Notes: generated from the letters alone by a model not told the origin. A stretch of DNA of 64,000 bases from Bacillus suaedaesalsae (GCF_016890225.1 NZ_JAFELM010000021.1:54933-118932); one strand, 5' to 3'. Positions 9,732-19,105 are shown, numbered from the stretch's first letter. A program made the numbers and translations.

Positions 9732-9791
9732 TACAAGAACACTATTAATAATTAGCATTATGTATTAGAATTTTAAATTAGTGTTCTTGTA
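9732..9791. repeat. 13-bp inverted repeat between tniQ and the KAP gene
   Basis: The arms at 9,732-9,744 (TACAAGAACACTA) and 9,779-9,791 are perfect reverse complements with a 34-base AT-rich loop. There is no T-run after the second arm, so it is a poor classical terminator. It lies about 50 bases before the KAP NTPase start and could be an operator or RNA structure controlling the cargo. Confidence 0.6.
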
Positions 9792-9841
9792 TAGAGAGCG
9801 CCAATTACAAGTTAAAACTCTAAGTAGTTAGGAGTAATTTC

Positions 9842-12715
9842 ATGGATATACTGTTTTTCATTAACAACATAATTAACCAACCGCATTTATACTTAATTTT
9901 TAGTCTAGTCATTTTAGGAGTGGTATACCAGATAATGAAAAAAATAAAAATGACAAAACCGATATTCATAGAATTCTTATTTCATATATTTTTATCCATT
10001 GTCCTTGCATACACGATTAAGTTAACAGATAACAAAGGAATTCTGGATGCTATCAACCTATTTGGGAAAATTTCAATTGTGGTGTTTATTTTCCTAACAG
10101 GCTTATCAATAAAAGAAATACTAACCTATAAGAAACCCCATCAACCTATAAAGAGAAATTACTCCAATGCGGTTTATTTTCTTCTATTAACAGTATTATT
10201 TTATGCCGTTTCAATTGGGACGGAATATGTTTGGTATCTCATCTTATTTGCACTATTATATTTTTTCAGAGCGTTTGGTAAATATGAAGAACGTAGAGAG
10301 TTGGAAGAAAATACAGGGCACAATAATCAAGAACAAAGTGAAAACTCTGATGTACCGATTACATCATACAGAAGATTATTTCCAACGAGAAAGAAGGAAT
10401 TTAATAGAATATATAAGTTCTTAAATGATTTGGGGACTGATGACCCTTATGCCATTGCTATCAGTGGTTCTTGGGGTGAGGGAAAAACAAGCTTTATGAA
10501 TGCAATAATTAATAAATTTAAGCAAGATAATAATGAGGTTATATACATTCAGCCAATGGTTCTGGATACGAGAGAGAACTTATTAAAGTATGTTTTTGGA
10601 AGATTGGAAGCATTGTTAACTGAAAATGGAATATATACTGGGAAAGGTAGCCCATATAAAAAGTATTTTGATCTTTTGTTCAAGTTTATTAACCAAAAGA
10701 CATTAATCAATTTCTCTGCATTTTTTGATATTTTTCCTGAAGAAAAGAAAGAAGATCTTAGAGAGTTAAAAGAAGATTTAGAGATAAATATCGAAAGATT
10801 GGTATCTGAGAATAAAAGGATTTATTTGATTGTTGATGATTTAGATAGAGTGGAAAAAGATACAGTATATAGTACGCTAACATTTATTAAAGAAATTGTG
10901 GATTTTAAGAAAATAACTGTAATATTCCTTGTAGATTATGAAAATTTAGTTTCTGAACAAATTACGATTGAGTATTTGGAGAAATTCATTAATACAAGAT
11001 TTCAATTAAAGAAAATAAGTTCCAACGAATTAGCAACTCACTACTTAAACGTTTTAATACCATCTTATGAAACAAGTATTCTAAATGAACAAATAGAAAT
11101 ATTAAAAGTAAAATTCAAGGACTATATTGAGGAACTGAACAATAATTTGAATGAATTAATAAAAAGAAAAGAAGAAAAAATGCAAGAATTAAAAGAGAAG
11201 ATCAAAAAAGGAGAGGAGGTAAAAGAAGGGATAGAAAGTGAAGAGAAAGCTATCGAGAATATTACAAAGTATTCTAACGATTTTAATAATAAAATAAGTA
11301 ATGCCAGATATGTAAAAAAAATTATTATAAAAATTAAAGAGACCTTTGATTTTATAGAATCCAATCTCCAAAAAGATAAGAATGACATCATTGTAGAGAA
11401 CAATGATATACAGGTAAACAAGTTAGTCCTAAAGTTAAACGTTTTTAAAGTACTATTTTTAGAAGACTTTGATGATTTAATGAGAGAAGGAAGTATAAAG
11501 AGATATTTAGAGGGTACCGATAATCTATTTTTAAAAACATATTTTGATGCTGATAAAATCGACTATGGTTATGGGAATAAGGCTATTCAAAAAACAGTGG
11601 AGTATAATTTTTATAATCAAATTATTTTTTCAGATGATATTGCTGATGATATATTTTTAAAGATAAAAAGTGCAAATGAAAAACTTTTGGAAGAAATTGA
11701 TTCAAAAATTGTCCTATCTAAATCAGTTGACTTTATACATCTTGTAGAATATTTGGAAGCCATTAACTATTCATCTGATGACGTTAAACTTTACCAAAGA
11801 ATCGAGACATTTACAGAACTTACAATTCAATCTTTGGAGAATGGCAACGTGAAGTTTGAGCAGCTATTTGAACTATTTAGTAACAGCCATCGTAATAAAA
11901 TAATCGAAACAACAGTATTTTTTGCAGCAATAAAAAAGATATTGGATGATAATAAAGTAGAATTTAGTACTAAAAAAGCTCAAACAACAGCCCATATTCA
12001 TCTTGATCATTTGAAGTCTTCAGTTCTAATGAAATTGTCTCAACCGATGTCAATGATTTTAGCACTTTATTTTATGGATGATAAGAAATTCTCCATTGGT
12101 TCTTTAAGAGACGCGTTTAACGGAGTGAATAAACTGAAAGAATTTAATGAAATATTATCTGAAACATTAGAAATAAGTTTAACTAATTTTGATATAGGGT
12201 CTATTAAATATCTTGAGGAAGTCTTTAAAATCATTAATAAAACCATTCTTACTAATATTAAAAACAATCAACTTGAAAAAAGGGGGTATGAATTTTTTAA
12301 AGAGCAGTTTACTACTTATATTTCAATATTTGTCCTTTTAGATGATATTTCTCAAAAGCTAAATCATACTCCTATTAATAAAAGTGCAAAATTCGAATAT
12401 ACCGACGGGAGTACAAATATTGATGAAGTTTTGTTGCAAATTCATTCTCTCTATCAACATGTTGTTGATAGTAAGGAAGAGATGAATTATCAGATCTTCC
12501 GCTTCTTCCATTTGTTGCTTAATAACATTGGATGGTTTATAACAGATCAGAATATTGGTGGAATTGGTAAAGACAATGTGGAAAAGTTAAAAGAGATATT
12601 TATTGAATTGGATAGTAATCTAGGTCAGAATCCAGATTTATACGAGCGAGATAGTTGGCATTATTGTATGCTGAAATTAGGAGAAATAGATAGAGAAGTT
12701 AGTAATATTAAATAA
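9842..12715 (+). CDS. KAP-family P-loop NTPase with N-terminal membrane segments
   Basis: The protein has 957 residues. The first 145 residues hold about four or five hydrophobic membrane segments. Then come Walker A GSWGEGKTS (residues 209-217) and Walker B with VDDLDR (about 331-336) followed by IVDFKKITVIFLVDYE, the arrangement of the KAP family, in which membrane segments are tied to a STAND-like NTPase. Residues about 420-480 are strongly charged and probably coiled coil. The C-terminal 400 residues have no domain I recognise. KAP NTPases occur in several phage-defence settings, and this one sits directly before a Gabija pair inside a transposon, so a defence role is a reasonable inference. 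A hairpin terminator follows. Confidence 0.8.
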   Translation: MDILFFINNIINQPHLYLIFSLVILGVVYQIMKKIKMTKPIFIEFLFHIFLSIVLAYTIKLTDNKGILDAINLFGKISIVVFIFLTGLSIKEILTYKKPHQPIKRNYSNAVYFLLLTVLFYAVSIGTEYVWYLILFALLYFFRAFGKYEERRELEENTGHNNQEQSENSDVPITSYRRLFPTRKKEFNRIYKFLNDLGTDDPYAIAISGSWGEGKTSFMNAIINKFKQDNNEVIYIQPMVLDTRENLLKYVFGRLEALLTENGIYTGKGSPYKKYFDLLFKFINQKTLINFSAFFDIFPEEKKEDLRELKEDLEINIERLVSENKRIYLIVDDLDRVEKDTVYSTLTFIKEIVDFKKITVIFLVDYENLVSEQITIEYLEKFINTRFQLKKISSNELATHYLNVLIPSYETSILNEQIEILKVKFKDYIEELNNNLNELIKRKEEKMQELKEKIKKGEEVKEGIESEEKAIENITKYSNDFNNKISNARYVKKIIIKIKETFDFIESNLQKDKNDIIVENNDIQVNKLVLKLNVFKVLFLEDFDDLMREGSIKRYLEGTDNLFLKTYFDADKIDYGYGNKAIQKTVEYNFYNQIIFSDDIADDIFLKIKSANEKLLEEIDSKIVLSKSVDFIHLVEYLEAINYSSDDVKLYQRIETFTELTIQSLENGNVKFEQLFELFSNSHRNKIIETTVFFAAIKKILDDNKVEFSTKKAQTTAHIHLDHLKSSVLMKLSQPMSMILALYFMDDKKFSIGSLRDAFNGVNKLKEFNEILSETLEISLTNFDIGSIKYLEEVFKIINKTILTNIKNNQLEKRGYEFFKEQFTTYISIFVLLDDISQKLNHTPINKSAKFEYTDGSTNIDEVLLQIHSLYQHVVDSKEEMNYQIFRFFHLLLNNIGWFITDQNIGGIGKDNVEKLKEIFIELDSNLGQNPDLYERDSWHYCMLKLGEIDREVSNIK

Positions 12716-12727
12716 AAGTAATATTTA

Positions 12728-12769
12728 AGAACAAATTCCAAAGTTGTAAATAGGATTTGTTCTTTTTTT
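12728..12769 (+). terminator. terminator after the KAP gene
   Basis: The arms AGAACAAA and TTTGTTCT, plus two inner G-C pairs with one bulge, are followed by seven T. It lies 13 bases after the KAP stop codon and separates that gene from gajA. The remaining 195 bases to gajA are AT-rich, and I see no clear promoter there. Confidence 0.75.
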
Positions 12770-12964
12770 ATAATCTCAATCACTCATAGAATTAAATCCA
12801 TATTCTGAACTCTAAATTGTACTTTTATATAACAAGATATCCGTAAGTAAGCACTTCCAAATAGTGTATATAAAATATTACATATGATAAAATTATGTTG
12901 AATCTTCTATTTATTCAATATATTAATATTCTAGTAAAATACAAAAATATTGGGAGTAAGAGAA

Positions 12965-14965
12965 ATGAAAAATTTAATGGGACCACACATATCAAATATT
13001 GTTATAAAAAATTTTAGAAACTTTAAAGAAGTGGATGTATCCTTTAGCCATAAACAAATGATAATAGGTGAAAATAATGTAGGTAAGACAAACCTAATAA
13101 AAGCAATCCAGTTAATCTTAGATCCTAAACTCTCAGATGAAGATCGCTTTCTTAGTGAATCTGACTTTCACGATAGTTTAGATAGACCAATGGAAACAGG
13201 AGAAGAAATTGAGATAATTATTGAAATAAAAGGCTTTGAACATAATCAAAATATTTTATCTATTTTAAGTGATGCAACAGTTTCAGACGAACCTCCAACT
13301 TTGAGGTTGACATATCGTTTCTACCCTATAACAAGAGCAGATGGAACATATGATTACCAATACACAATTTACCAAGGAGAAAATCAAGAAGTTGAGTTTA
13401 CACACCTGCATAGAAAATATTTACAGTTAAAAGTGATAAATGCTATTCGAGATGTTGAAAGTGAGATAAAAAACACACGTCGCTCACCAGTAAATCAATT
13501 ATTAAAACAGTATCAAATTGATAAGGAAGAGTTAAGGGAAATAGCAGAAAAACTAAAAGAAAAAAGTAACGAAGTATTAACGATTGGCGAGATTGAAGAT
13601 TTAGAAAGAAATATAAATATGAGATTTTCAAAAGTATTAGGTGTACAACCCGACACAACCGTTTCACTTGAAACTGTCGACATAGATCCTAACCGTATAT
13701 TAAATACTTTAAAACTTATGATCGGAGATACGAAGCAAAGACCAACTAGTGAGACAAGTCTTGGATTAAATAATATATTATATATTTCACTAATACTTCT
13801 CTCATTAGAGGATAAGACAATTCCAACATTTATCCGAAAAGAAAAGTATGATGAACTAAGGGAACACGATGCAGAGCAGATAATTTTGAAAGCTTATGAT
13901 AAGTATGAGAATGGTAATTATTATTTGAAATACGGTTTAACTGATGAGATATTAACGAAGTTATATACTTTTATGGATGAATATAATCCAGTATCTGAAG
14001 GGTTTACTATTTTGGCTATTGAAGAACCAGAAGCGCATTTACATCCAACTTTACAGCGTATTATTTATAAGGACGTTATGAATAGTAACACATCCGTATT
14101 AATGACGACACATTCACCGTATATTACTTCCGTTGCTCCCCTTGAGTCAATCGTTCACTTGGGGGCTAGTAAAAATGGAACAAACGTAAATACAACGGCT
14201 AGTCTTGAACTCACAAACGGTGAGAAAAGAGATTTGGAAAGATTTATAGATGTAAAAAGAGGCGAAATTTACTTCGGTAAAGGAATATTATTAGTTGAAG
14301 GTATAGCAGAGGAGTATATGATTCCTAGTTTTGCTGATTTATTACAAAAACCTTTAGATCTTAAAGGAATCGTAACATGTAACGTGAACTCCACTAACTT
14401 TAAGCCGTTTGTAAAGTTTTTGGATCTACTAGGTATTCCATATGTCGTAATTACTGATGGTGATTATTATACAATTATTGATAAAAAGTCAGGAGAAAGA
14501 AAATACCATACCATGATTGATGAGTTAGATGATGATTATGGTTACTTAGGATTAGAGTTAATAGGTAAGTTACTAATAGAATTAGGCAAAATCGAATCCA
14601 ATGATATACCTGAGGATCTCACAGATCAAGATTCCTTATTTAATCATCATGGATTTTATATAGGGGATTATACGATGGAAGTTGATATCTTCGAAACTTG
14701 TAAAAAGAAAAAAGTTGCTCAGGAGATTATTTGCAGTGTATTTGAAGAGCTAACTTCAGGTGGAACTCAGCAAAAGAAGAATTTTAAGATAGAACTAGGC
14801 AATGGTGATTATTTTAGTTGTTTACGAAAAATTGAGAGCAGTGGTAATGGGATTGGGAAAGGTCGTTTTGCTCAACGATTATCGAGTTTATGTACGATTG
14901 ATCATATTCCTGATTACATAAAAAATGCAATAGTGGATATCTACAACAAGGTGGATGAGGTCTAG
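12965..14965 (+). CDS. gajA: Gabija nuclease GajA (OLD-family ATPase with TOPRIM domain)
   Basis: The protein has 666 residues. The N-terminal ABC-type ATPase has Walker A GENNVGKT (35-42) in the OLD context NIVIKNFRNFKEVDV. The LAIEEPEAHLHPTLQ segment (Walker B) and an H-loop in MTTHSPYI follow. The C-terminal TOPRIM domain shows the conserved Glu in LLVEGIAEE and the TDGD motif (VVITDGDYY). GajA forms a large complex with GajB and nicks phage DNA when nucleotides are depleted. Start ATG 12,965 is used, eight bases after GGGAG; TTG 12,950 is possible. The gene ends one base before gajB, so the two form an operon. It is somewhat longer than the best-studied GajA of about 580 residues. Confidence 0.88.
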   Translation: MKNLMGPHISNIVIKNFRNFKEVDVSFSHKQMIIGENNVGKTNLIKAIQLILDPKLSDEDRFLSESDFHDSLDRPMETGEEIEIIIEIKGFEHNQNILSILSDATVSDEPPTLRLTYRFYPITRADGTYDYQYTIYQGENQEVEFTHLHRKYLQLKVINAIRDVESEIKNTRRSPVNQLLKQYQIDKEELREIAEKLKEKSNEVLTIGEIEDLERNINMRFSKVLGVQPDTTVSLETVDIDPNRILNTLKLMIGDTKQRPTSETSLGLNNILYISLILLSLEDKTIPTFIRKEKYDELREHDAEQIILKAYDKYENGNYYLKYGLTDEILTKLYTFMDEYNPVSEGFTILAIEEPEAHLHPTLQRIIYKDVMNSNTSVLMTTHSPYITSVAPLESIVHLGASKNGTNVNTTASLELTNGEKRDLERFIDVKRGEIYFGKGILLVEGIAEEYMIPSFADLLQKPLDLKGIVTCNVNSTNFKPFVKFLDLLGIPYVVITDGDYYTIIDKKSGERKYHTMIDELDDDYGYLGLELIGKLLIELGKIESNDIPEDLTDQDSLFNHHGFYIGDYTMEVDIFETCKKKKVAQEIICSVFEELTSGGTQQKKNFKIELGNGDYFSCLRKIESSGNGIGKGRFAQRLSSLCTIDHIPDYIKNAIVDIYNKVDEV

Positions 14966-14966
14966 T

Positions 14967-16787
14967 ATGGATCTTTTTTCTGAAAAACTAAATCAAATAA
15001 AAACTGATGATAAGCAGTTTGAGGCATATAACACTGAAATTAGTACAGTCGTAATTGCAGGTCCAGGAAGTGGTAAGACGACCGTATTAACTTTAAAGAT
15101 TATTAATCTTTTAAGAAACAAAATAAATCAGCCTAGAGGATTAGCATGTATCACTTATAGTAAAGAAGCTGTAAAAGAATTTACAGAGAGACTGAATGAG
15201 TTGGGATATAAAAATAGAAAGAATGTATTTTTAGGAACTGTACATTCTTTTTGTATTGCAGAAGTTATTGCACCCTTTGCTAAGTTATATGACTTAGATA
15301 TTTCTTTTCCTTTAAAAATAATATCTGAAAAAGAACGAGAAGAACTTTTTGAAGACATTGTTACTGAATTAAAATTAGGTGGTGCGAATTTAAGTATTGA
15401 TGATGTAGACAAGGAAAGATCATTGAATATATCTGGTCTAAGCTTAGTCCAAGTTGAATCGTATGACATAGCATTAAAAGTTGCTCTAGAGTATGAAAAA
15501 AGATTGGTAGAAATGGATAAAGTGGACTTTGTTGGAATTGTAAAGTGTGCCACGATGCTGATTCAGACTAAACCCTATGTAAGAAAATGTTTAGCTGCGA
15601 AGTTCCCATGGATACTAATTGATGAATATCAAGATTTAGGGAAACCGTTACATGAGATGATTCTTTCACTATTTAACATGACCAATATAAAAATATTTGC
15701 AGTTGGCGATCCTGATCAGTCTATATATAGCTTTAATGGTGCTATACCACAATATTTAATAGAATTAAAAGAGAATCCTATTATTAAAGAAATAAAACTT
15801 AAAACGAACTATCGAAGCAACCAAGACATTATTAATGCTTCTATTCTAGCATTAGGGCAGCAGAATCGCTCTTATAGTGCTGGAACAAGAAAAAATGAAA
15901 ATGCAAAATTTCATTTTGTTACATGTGAACAGGACATCGAACAGCAATATGATTATGTTATTAGTAATATCATCCCAAGTTGTTTAGCGGAAGGTATACC
16001 CCATAGTGAAATATGTGTTTTAGTTAGTGGAAATAAGCAAGCTAAAGAATTGGCAGCACTAATGGACGTTCAATCGATTCCATATTATATCTCCAAATTG
16101 GATTATAAAAGGACCGATTTAATTATATGGTTGGAAGATTGTGCAAAGTGGATTAATAAACAGTACTCCCAATCTTTTACAAACATATTTGAATTTTGGA
16201 TTGATTTAATAAAAAAACATAATGTAGAAAAGAAATTGTCAATTAATATCCTAAATGAGAGAAGAGCGTTATATGGCGTCTTAAATAGTAGTAAAGAATA
16301 TGCTGATAACTTATTTGAATGGGTTAAGTACTTGTTTAGACAATTAAATATTATACCGATACTAGAAACCTCACTCGTTTATCCTGATGAAATTGACAAT
16401 ATTAATAATTTTATTAAGACAGTAGTTAAAGGATCGTTAGCAGGAGCTACTGTCCAAAGATTTGGTTCAATTGGAAAACCAAATAATCAGGTGACAATTT
16501 CAACAAGACATAGTTCAAAAGGTTTGGAGTTTGAAGTGGTAATTTTACTTGGTATGGAGGAAGGTAACTTCCCATATTATTTAAATGTGAATAATAAAGA
16601 GAAATTAGCTGAGGAACATAGAGTGTTTTTTGTGTGTATATCTAGGGCGAAGCGTATTTGTTATTTGTTACGATCTAAGAAAATTACTGTTTACTCCAAA
16701 CGATATGGTCGTACGTATATAATAAATAAAGAACCCTCAATGTTTTGGGATATACTCTATAATAAGTATGGGGGAGACGGTATCTAA
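14967..16787 (+). CDS. gajB: Gabija helicase GajB (UvrD/Rep-like)
   Basis: The 606-residue superfamily 1A helicase has Walker A GPGSGKTT (32-39), Walker B ILIDEYQDL, motif III VGDPDQSIYSFNG, motif IV TNYRSNQDI, motif V STRHSSKGLEFEVVIL and motif VI FVCISRAKR. In Gabija, GajB senses DNA ends or gaps and activates GajA. It is about 100 residues longer than the type GajB. The start is ATG 14,967, six bases after GATGAGG; an ATG at 14,955 overlaps gajA. Its position directly after an OLD/TOPRIM gene is what makes the assignment firm, since the helicase alone could be any UvrD-like protein. Confidence 0.87.
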   Translation: MDLFSEKLNQIKTDDKQFEAYNTEISTVVIAGPGSGKTTVLTLKIINLLRNKINQPRGLACITYSKEAVKEFTERLNELGYKNRKNVFLGTVHSFCIAEVIAPFAKLYDLDISFPLKIISEKEREELFEDIVTELKLGGANLSIDDVDKERSLNISGLSLVQVESYDIALKVALEYEKRLVEMDKVDFVGIVKCATMLIQTKPYVRKCLAAKFPWILIDEYQDLGKPLHEMILSLFNMTNIKIFAVGDPDQSIYSFNGAIPQYLIELKENPIIKEIKLKTNYRSNQDIINASILALGQQNRSYSAGTRKNENAKFHFVTCEQDIEQQYDYVISNIIPSCLAEGIPHSEICVLVSGNKQAKELAALMDVQSIPYYISKLDYKRTDLIIWLEDCAKWINKQYSQSFTNIFEFWIDLIKKHNVEKKLSINILNERRALYGVLNSSKEYADNLFEWVKYLFRQLNIIPILETSLVYPDEIDNINNFIKTVVKGSLAGATVQRFGSIGKPNNQVTISTRHSSKGLEFEVVILLGMEEGNFPYYLNVNNKEKLAEEHRVFFVCISRAKRICYLLRSKKITVYSKRYGRTYIINKEPSMFWDILYNKYGGDGI

Positions 16788-16841
16788 CGATTTTTTGATT
16801 TTTTTTATATCAGTGATACTGTAAAATTAATTATTATGTTG

Positions 16842-16867
16842 AGAGACCACATGGAGATGTGGTCTCT
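16842..16867. repeat. perfect hairpin between gajB and the HEPN-like gene
   Basis: The stem AGAGACCACAT / ATGTGGTCTCT has 11 perfect pairs and a GGAG loop. There is no T-run directly after it, so it is either a weak terminator or an RNA processing or control element in the 117-base gap before the HEPN-like gene. Confidence 0.7.
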
Positions 16868-16904
16868 TACAATTTGAAAATAGAGAGAAATAAGGTGGCA
16901 TAAT

Positions 16905-17879
16905 ATGAAGTTGAAAGTAGATGTTGTGAAGCAAGATATATTAATTGATAGAGGTGAGAATAGATTTTATCTAGTTAATTGTGCAGCCTTGTCGTTTCAT
17001 AAATCACTTATTGGTATTTCTGAATTAAAGGCATTGGAATCATCCAATTCTTATGCTCCTTATACAGGTGGACTTAGGATTAGTCGAGCAATGAGTGCAT
17101 ATTATTCTGTTTATCACCTTTTCGTTAGTATGATTTTATTAGATGAGGAATACGACCTAAAAGTTAAAACAAATAAAAAAGAGAAAAAGGAAATAGTTGA
17201 TGGATACCTAGACATAAGAGTATCAACATCAGATTTAAATAATGAACTTGAAACTCCAGAGGCTTGGAATAATGCAAGTAAGTTAGAGCAGGACATTGCA
17301 ACTAGAATTACTCATACTCAAGTTAAAGATTATTGTGTTTATCTGAGAAAAAAGATTCAAGGAGAAATTCTAAATCCTCCGTTTGGTGTACTCTATGAAT
17401 ATTTTGTTAAAGTATTAGAAGATCCTAAAACTAGTGTTAAGGGATTATACGAAAAGATATGCTACATTCGAGATAGAGTTTTATATAGACCTTCTTACGT
17501 TATTGGTGAAGAAAGTAACTTTATTCATACTTCTGCATATATAAAATCCGAGATTGATAACCTACCAAGGGCAGATGAATTATATAATGTCGTAGTAGAA
17601 ACATATAAACAAATGTTGTATTCAGTTGGAGATAGTAAAATATTTAGGGAATTCTTTAGATGTTTATGGATGGAGCGTATTAATGAATTAGAAGAGAATG
17701 TCAGAGTGCTCGGATATACAAATGAAGATATAGAAAAGTATCGCACTAAGTTCATTTCTCTGGAAGAACACCTGAGTTTTAGTACCTATATTACACACTT
17801 AATGGAAATAGTAGATAGGGAGAGGTTAAGTCATGATTATGATATGTTTTGGGAGCCACTACTTAAAATAACTCCATAA
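16905..17879 (+). CDS. HEPN-like protein of unknown function
   Basis: The 324-residue protein is soluble and largely helical, with no membrane segment. The stretch from R61 to H71 (RAMSAYYSVYH) resembles the first helix of HEPN and YaaC-like proteins. CYIRDRVLYRPSY, near residue 190, resembles the second HEPN helix pair, where RNase-type members have an R-x4-6-H motif. That exact motif is not seen, so catalysis is doubtful. ATG 16,905 follows AAGGTGG. It sits 117 bases after gajB on the same strand, with a metallopeptidase gene 62 bases downstream. HEPN proteins are common as toxins and defence effectors; here that is inference from fold resemblance and neighbourhood. Confidence 0.5.
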   Translation: MKLKVDVVKQDILIDRGENRFYLVNCAALSFHKSLIGISELKALESSNSYAPYTGGLRISRAMSAYYSVYHLFVSMILLDEEYDLKVKTNKKEKKEIVDGYLDIRVSTSDLNNELETPEAWNNASKLEQDIATRITHTQVKDYCVYLRKKIQGEILNPPFGVLYEYFVKVLEDPKTSVKGLYEKICYIRDRVLYRPSYVIGEESNFIHTSAYIKSEIDNLPRADELYNVVVETYKQMLYSVGDSKIFREFFRCLWMERINELEENVRVLGYTNEDIEKYRTKFISLEEHLSFSTYITHLMEIVDRERLSHDYDMFWEPLLKITP

Positions 17880-17941
17880 TAATGTAGCTCTTAGTATAGT
17901 ATTCTATTTAATGCTATTAAAAAAACAAAGGTGGAATAAGA

Positions 17942-18547
17942 TTGTTAACAGGAAAACGGTTTGCAGAAGAACTACTGAGAATTCTTGATATTCAAAAAGA
18001 AGAATCCGAAGATGGTAAATTTAGTGAAACCTTTTTTAAGGTAAATGGTACTTCGAAAATCATTCTTCGTAGAGATAGTACAGAAACTTCTAGCATTGTT
18101 ATCGCTGCTCATGAAGTTGGTCACTTTATCAATAACAGGAATAATTTTATGAAGTATCTTGCTTTTAAATGGTCTGGTTTGTTCTTAGGTGGGATTGTCA
18201 TTTTTTCATTAATAATGGTTCTATTGAATCAATTTTTTTTTAGAATCCCACTTTCCATATTAATAACTTCCTTTAGTCTGAGTTTCCTTTGTTCTTTTTT
18301 GTTTAGTTATATAAAGTTAAGTGATGAGTTTGAAGCTAATAAAGAAGCTCTTAAACTTCTGAACACATTTGCCGATGAGATATTTTTAAATACTCAAGAT
18401 TCAAGAAGTTGGTCTTCTATTAGTTCGGAAGCTAAAGATCAATTACAAAAGGGTACTCAGAAGTATAAGGAATCTAATTTCATCATTTTTATTTTAGGCT
18501 TACTACCTACCATACTTTATTTTTTTATTAAAATTTTTCCACTTTAA
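17942..18547 (+). CDS. membrane-bound zinc metallopeptidase-like protein (HExxH)
   Basis: The 201-residue protein has HEVGH at residues 57-61, a classical zinc-binding HExxH motif in AAHEVGHFI. Two adjacent membrane segments follow (about 75-125), and then DEFEANKEAL, where E131 may be the third zinc ligand. A last membrane segment ends the protein. The order HExxH, membrane pair, EFEA resembles the YugP/Zn_peptidase_2 family. The start is TTG 17,942, after AAAGGTGG (17,928-17,935). It lies between the HEPN-like gene and a small membrane protein gene on one strand. Peptidases in defence cargo often activate a partner by cutting it; no evidence here shows what it would cut. Confidence 0.65.
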   Translation: MLTGKRFAEELLRILDIQKEESEDGKFSETFFKVNGTSKIILRRDSTETSSIVIAAHEVGHFINNRNNFMKYLAFKWSGLFLGGIVIFSLIMVLLNQFFFRIPLSILITSFSLSFLCSFLFSYIKLSDEFEANKEALKLLNTFADEIFLNTQDSRSWSSISSEAKDQLQKGTQKYKESNFIIFILGLLPTILYFFIKIFPL

Positions 18548-18593
18548 TTGACATTCTCTTGAATTTCCTTAGTCTATAAAGAGGGTGTTAAAA

Positions 18594-18869
18594 GTGTATT
18601 TTATTCTGTTCGCATTTACACAGTTTGTCTTACATGCACTGGTATATTACAGTCTTTATATTGTGGCGATGTTAGAAAAATCCCGACTATCAAGTAAAAT
18701 TGAAAAATTAATCAGCTTTAGTATTATTTTTTTTATCTTTATTTTTTACTCAATAGCATTGTTTAAATACCCAAATTCAACTTTCTTTCCGTATACTTTA
18801 ATCGGAATGTGGATGTTAGCGACAAATATAATGGTTTTTATCTTTTTCAGAAAAATCTTAAGCTCGTAA
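18594..18869 (+). CDS. small membrane protein, unknown
   Basis: About 91 residues hold three hydrophobic segments (FILFAFTQFVLHALVYYSLY, then SFSIIFFIFIFYSIALF and YTLIGMWMLATNIMVFIFF). They are separated by a short basic loop (EKSRLSSKIEKL). I recognise no family. Start GTG 18,594 is preferred because GAGGGTG (18,581-18,587) lies seven bases before it; GTG 18,585 inside that site would add three residues. It follows the metallopeptidase gene by 46 bases, so it may be its membrane partner or substrate. A decayed gene on the other strand converges on it. Confidence 0.55.
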   Translation: MYFILFAFTQFVLHALVYYSLYIVAMLEKSRLSSKIEKLISFSIIFFIFIFYSIALFKYPNSTFFPYTLIGMWMLATNIMVFIFFRKILSS

Positions 18870-18891
18870 TTTGTTATTCATTTACTTCCTA

Positions 18892-19105
18892 TTAATTCAA
18901 GTGTATTGAAGCAAAGTCATCAATAAGTTGAATAGGGTTTACATCAGAAGATACAATGTTTTTAAAAATGTCCTACTTTTGCAGAGGGATAACTCGACTA
19001 TCATCGGAAATGAGAAACTTAACTTCCTGGTTCGGTATGGATCCAATTTATCTAAAGTTTCTTTATCCTTCTTGAACTAGCAAACTTGAAAAGTAAAATC
19101 AATTA
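18892..19105 (-). pseudogene. decayed reverse-strand gene remnant, family unknown
   Basis: Read on the minus strand, protein-like sequence runs in two frames. One part reads FKKDKETLDKLDPYRT, preceded by an in-frame stop. After a frameshift near 19,030 comes EVKFLISDDSRVIPLQK, then one stop, then DIFKNIVSSDVNPIQLIDDF and a final stop at 18,892-18,894. The even codon-like pattern argues for a real former gene, but two stops and a frameshift inactivate it. I cannot name the family. It shows that the end of the element has lost cargo. Confidence 0.4.
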
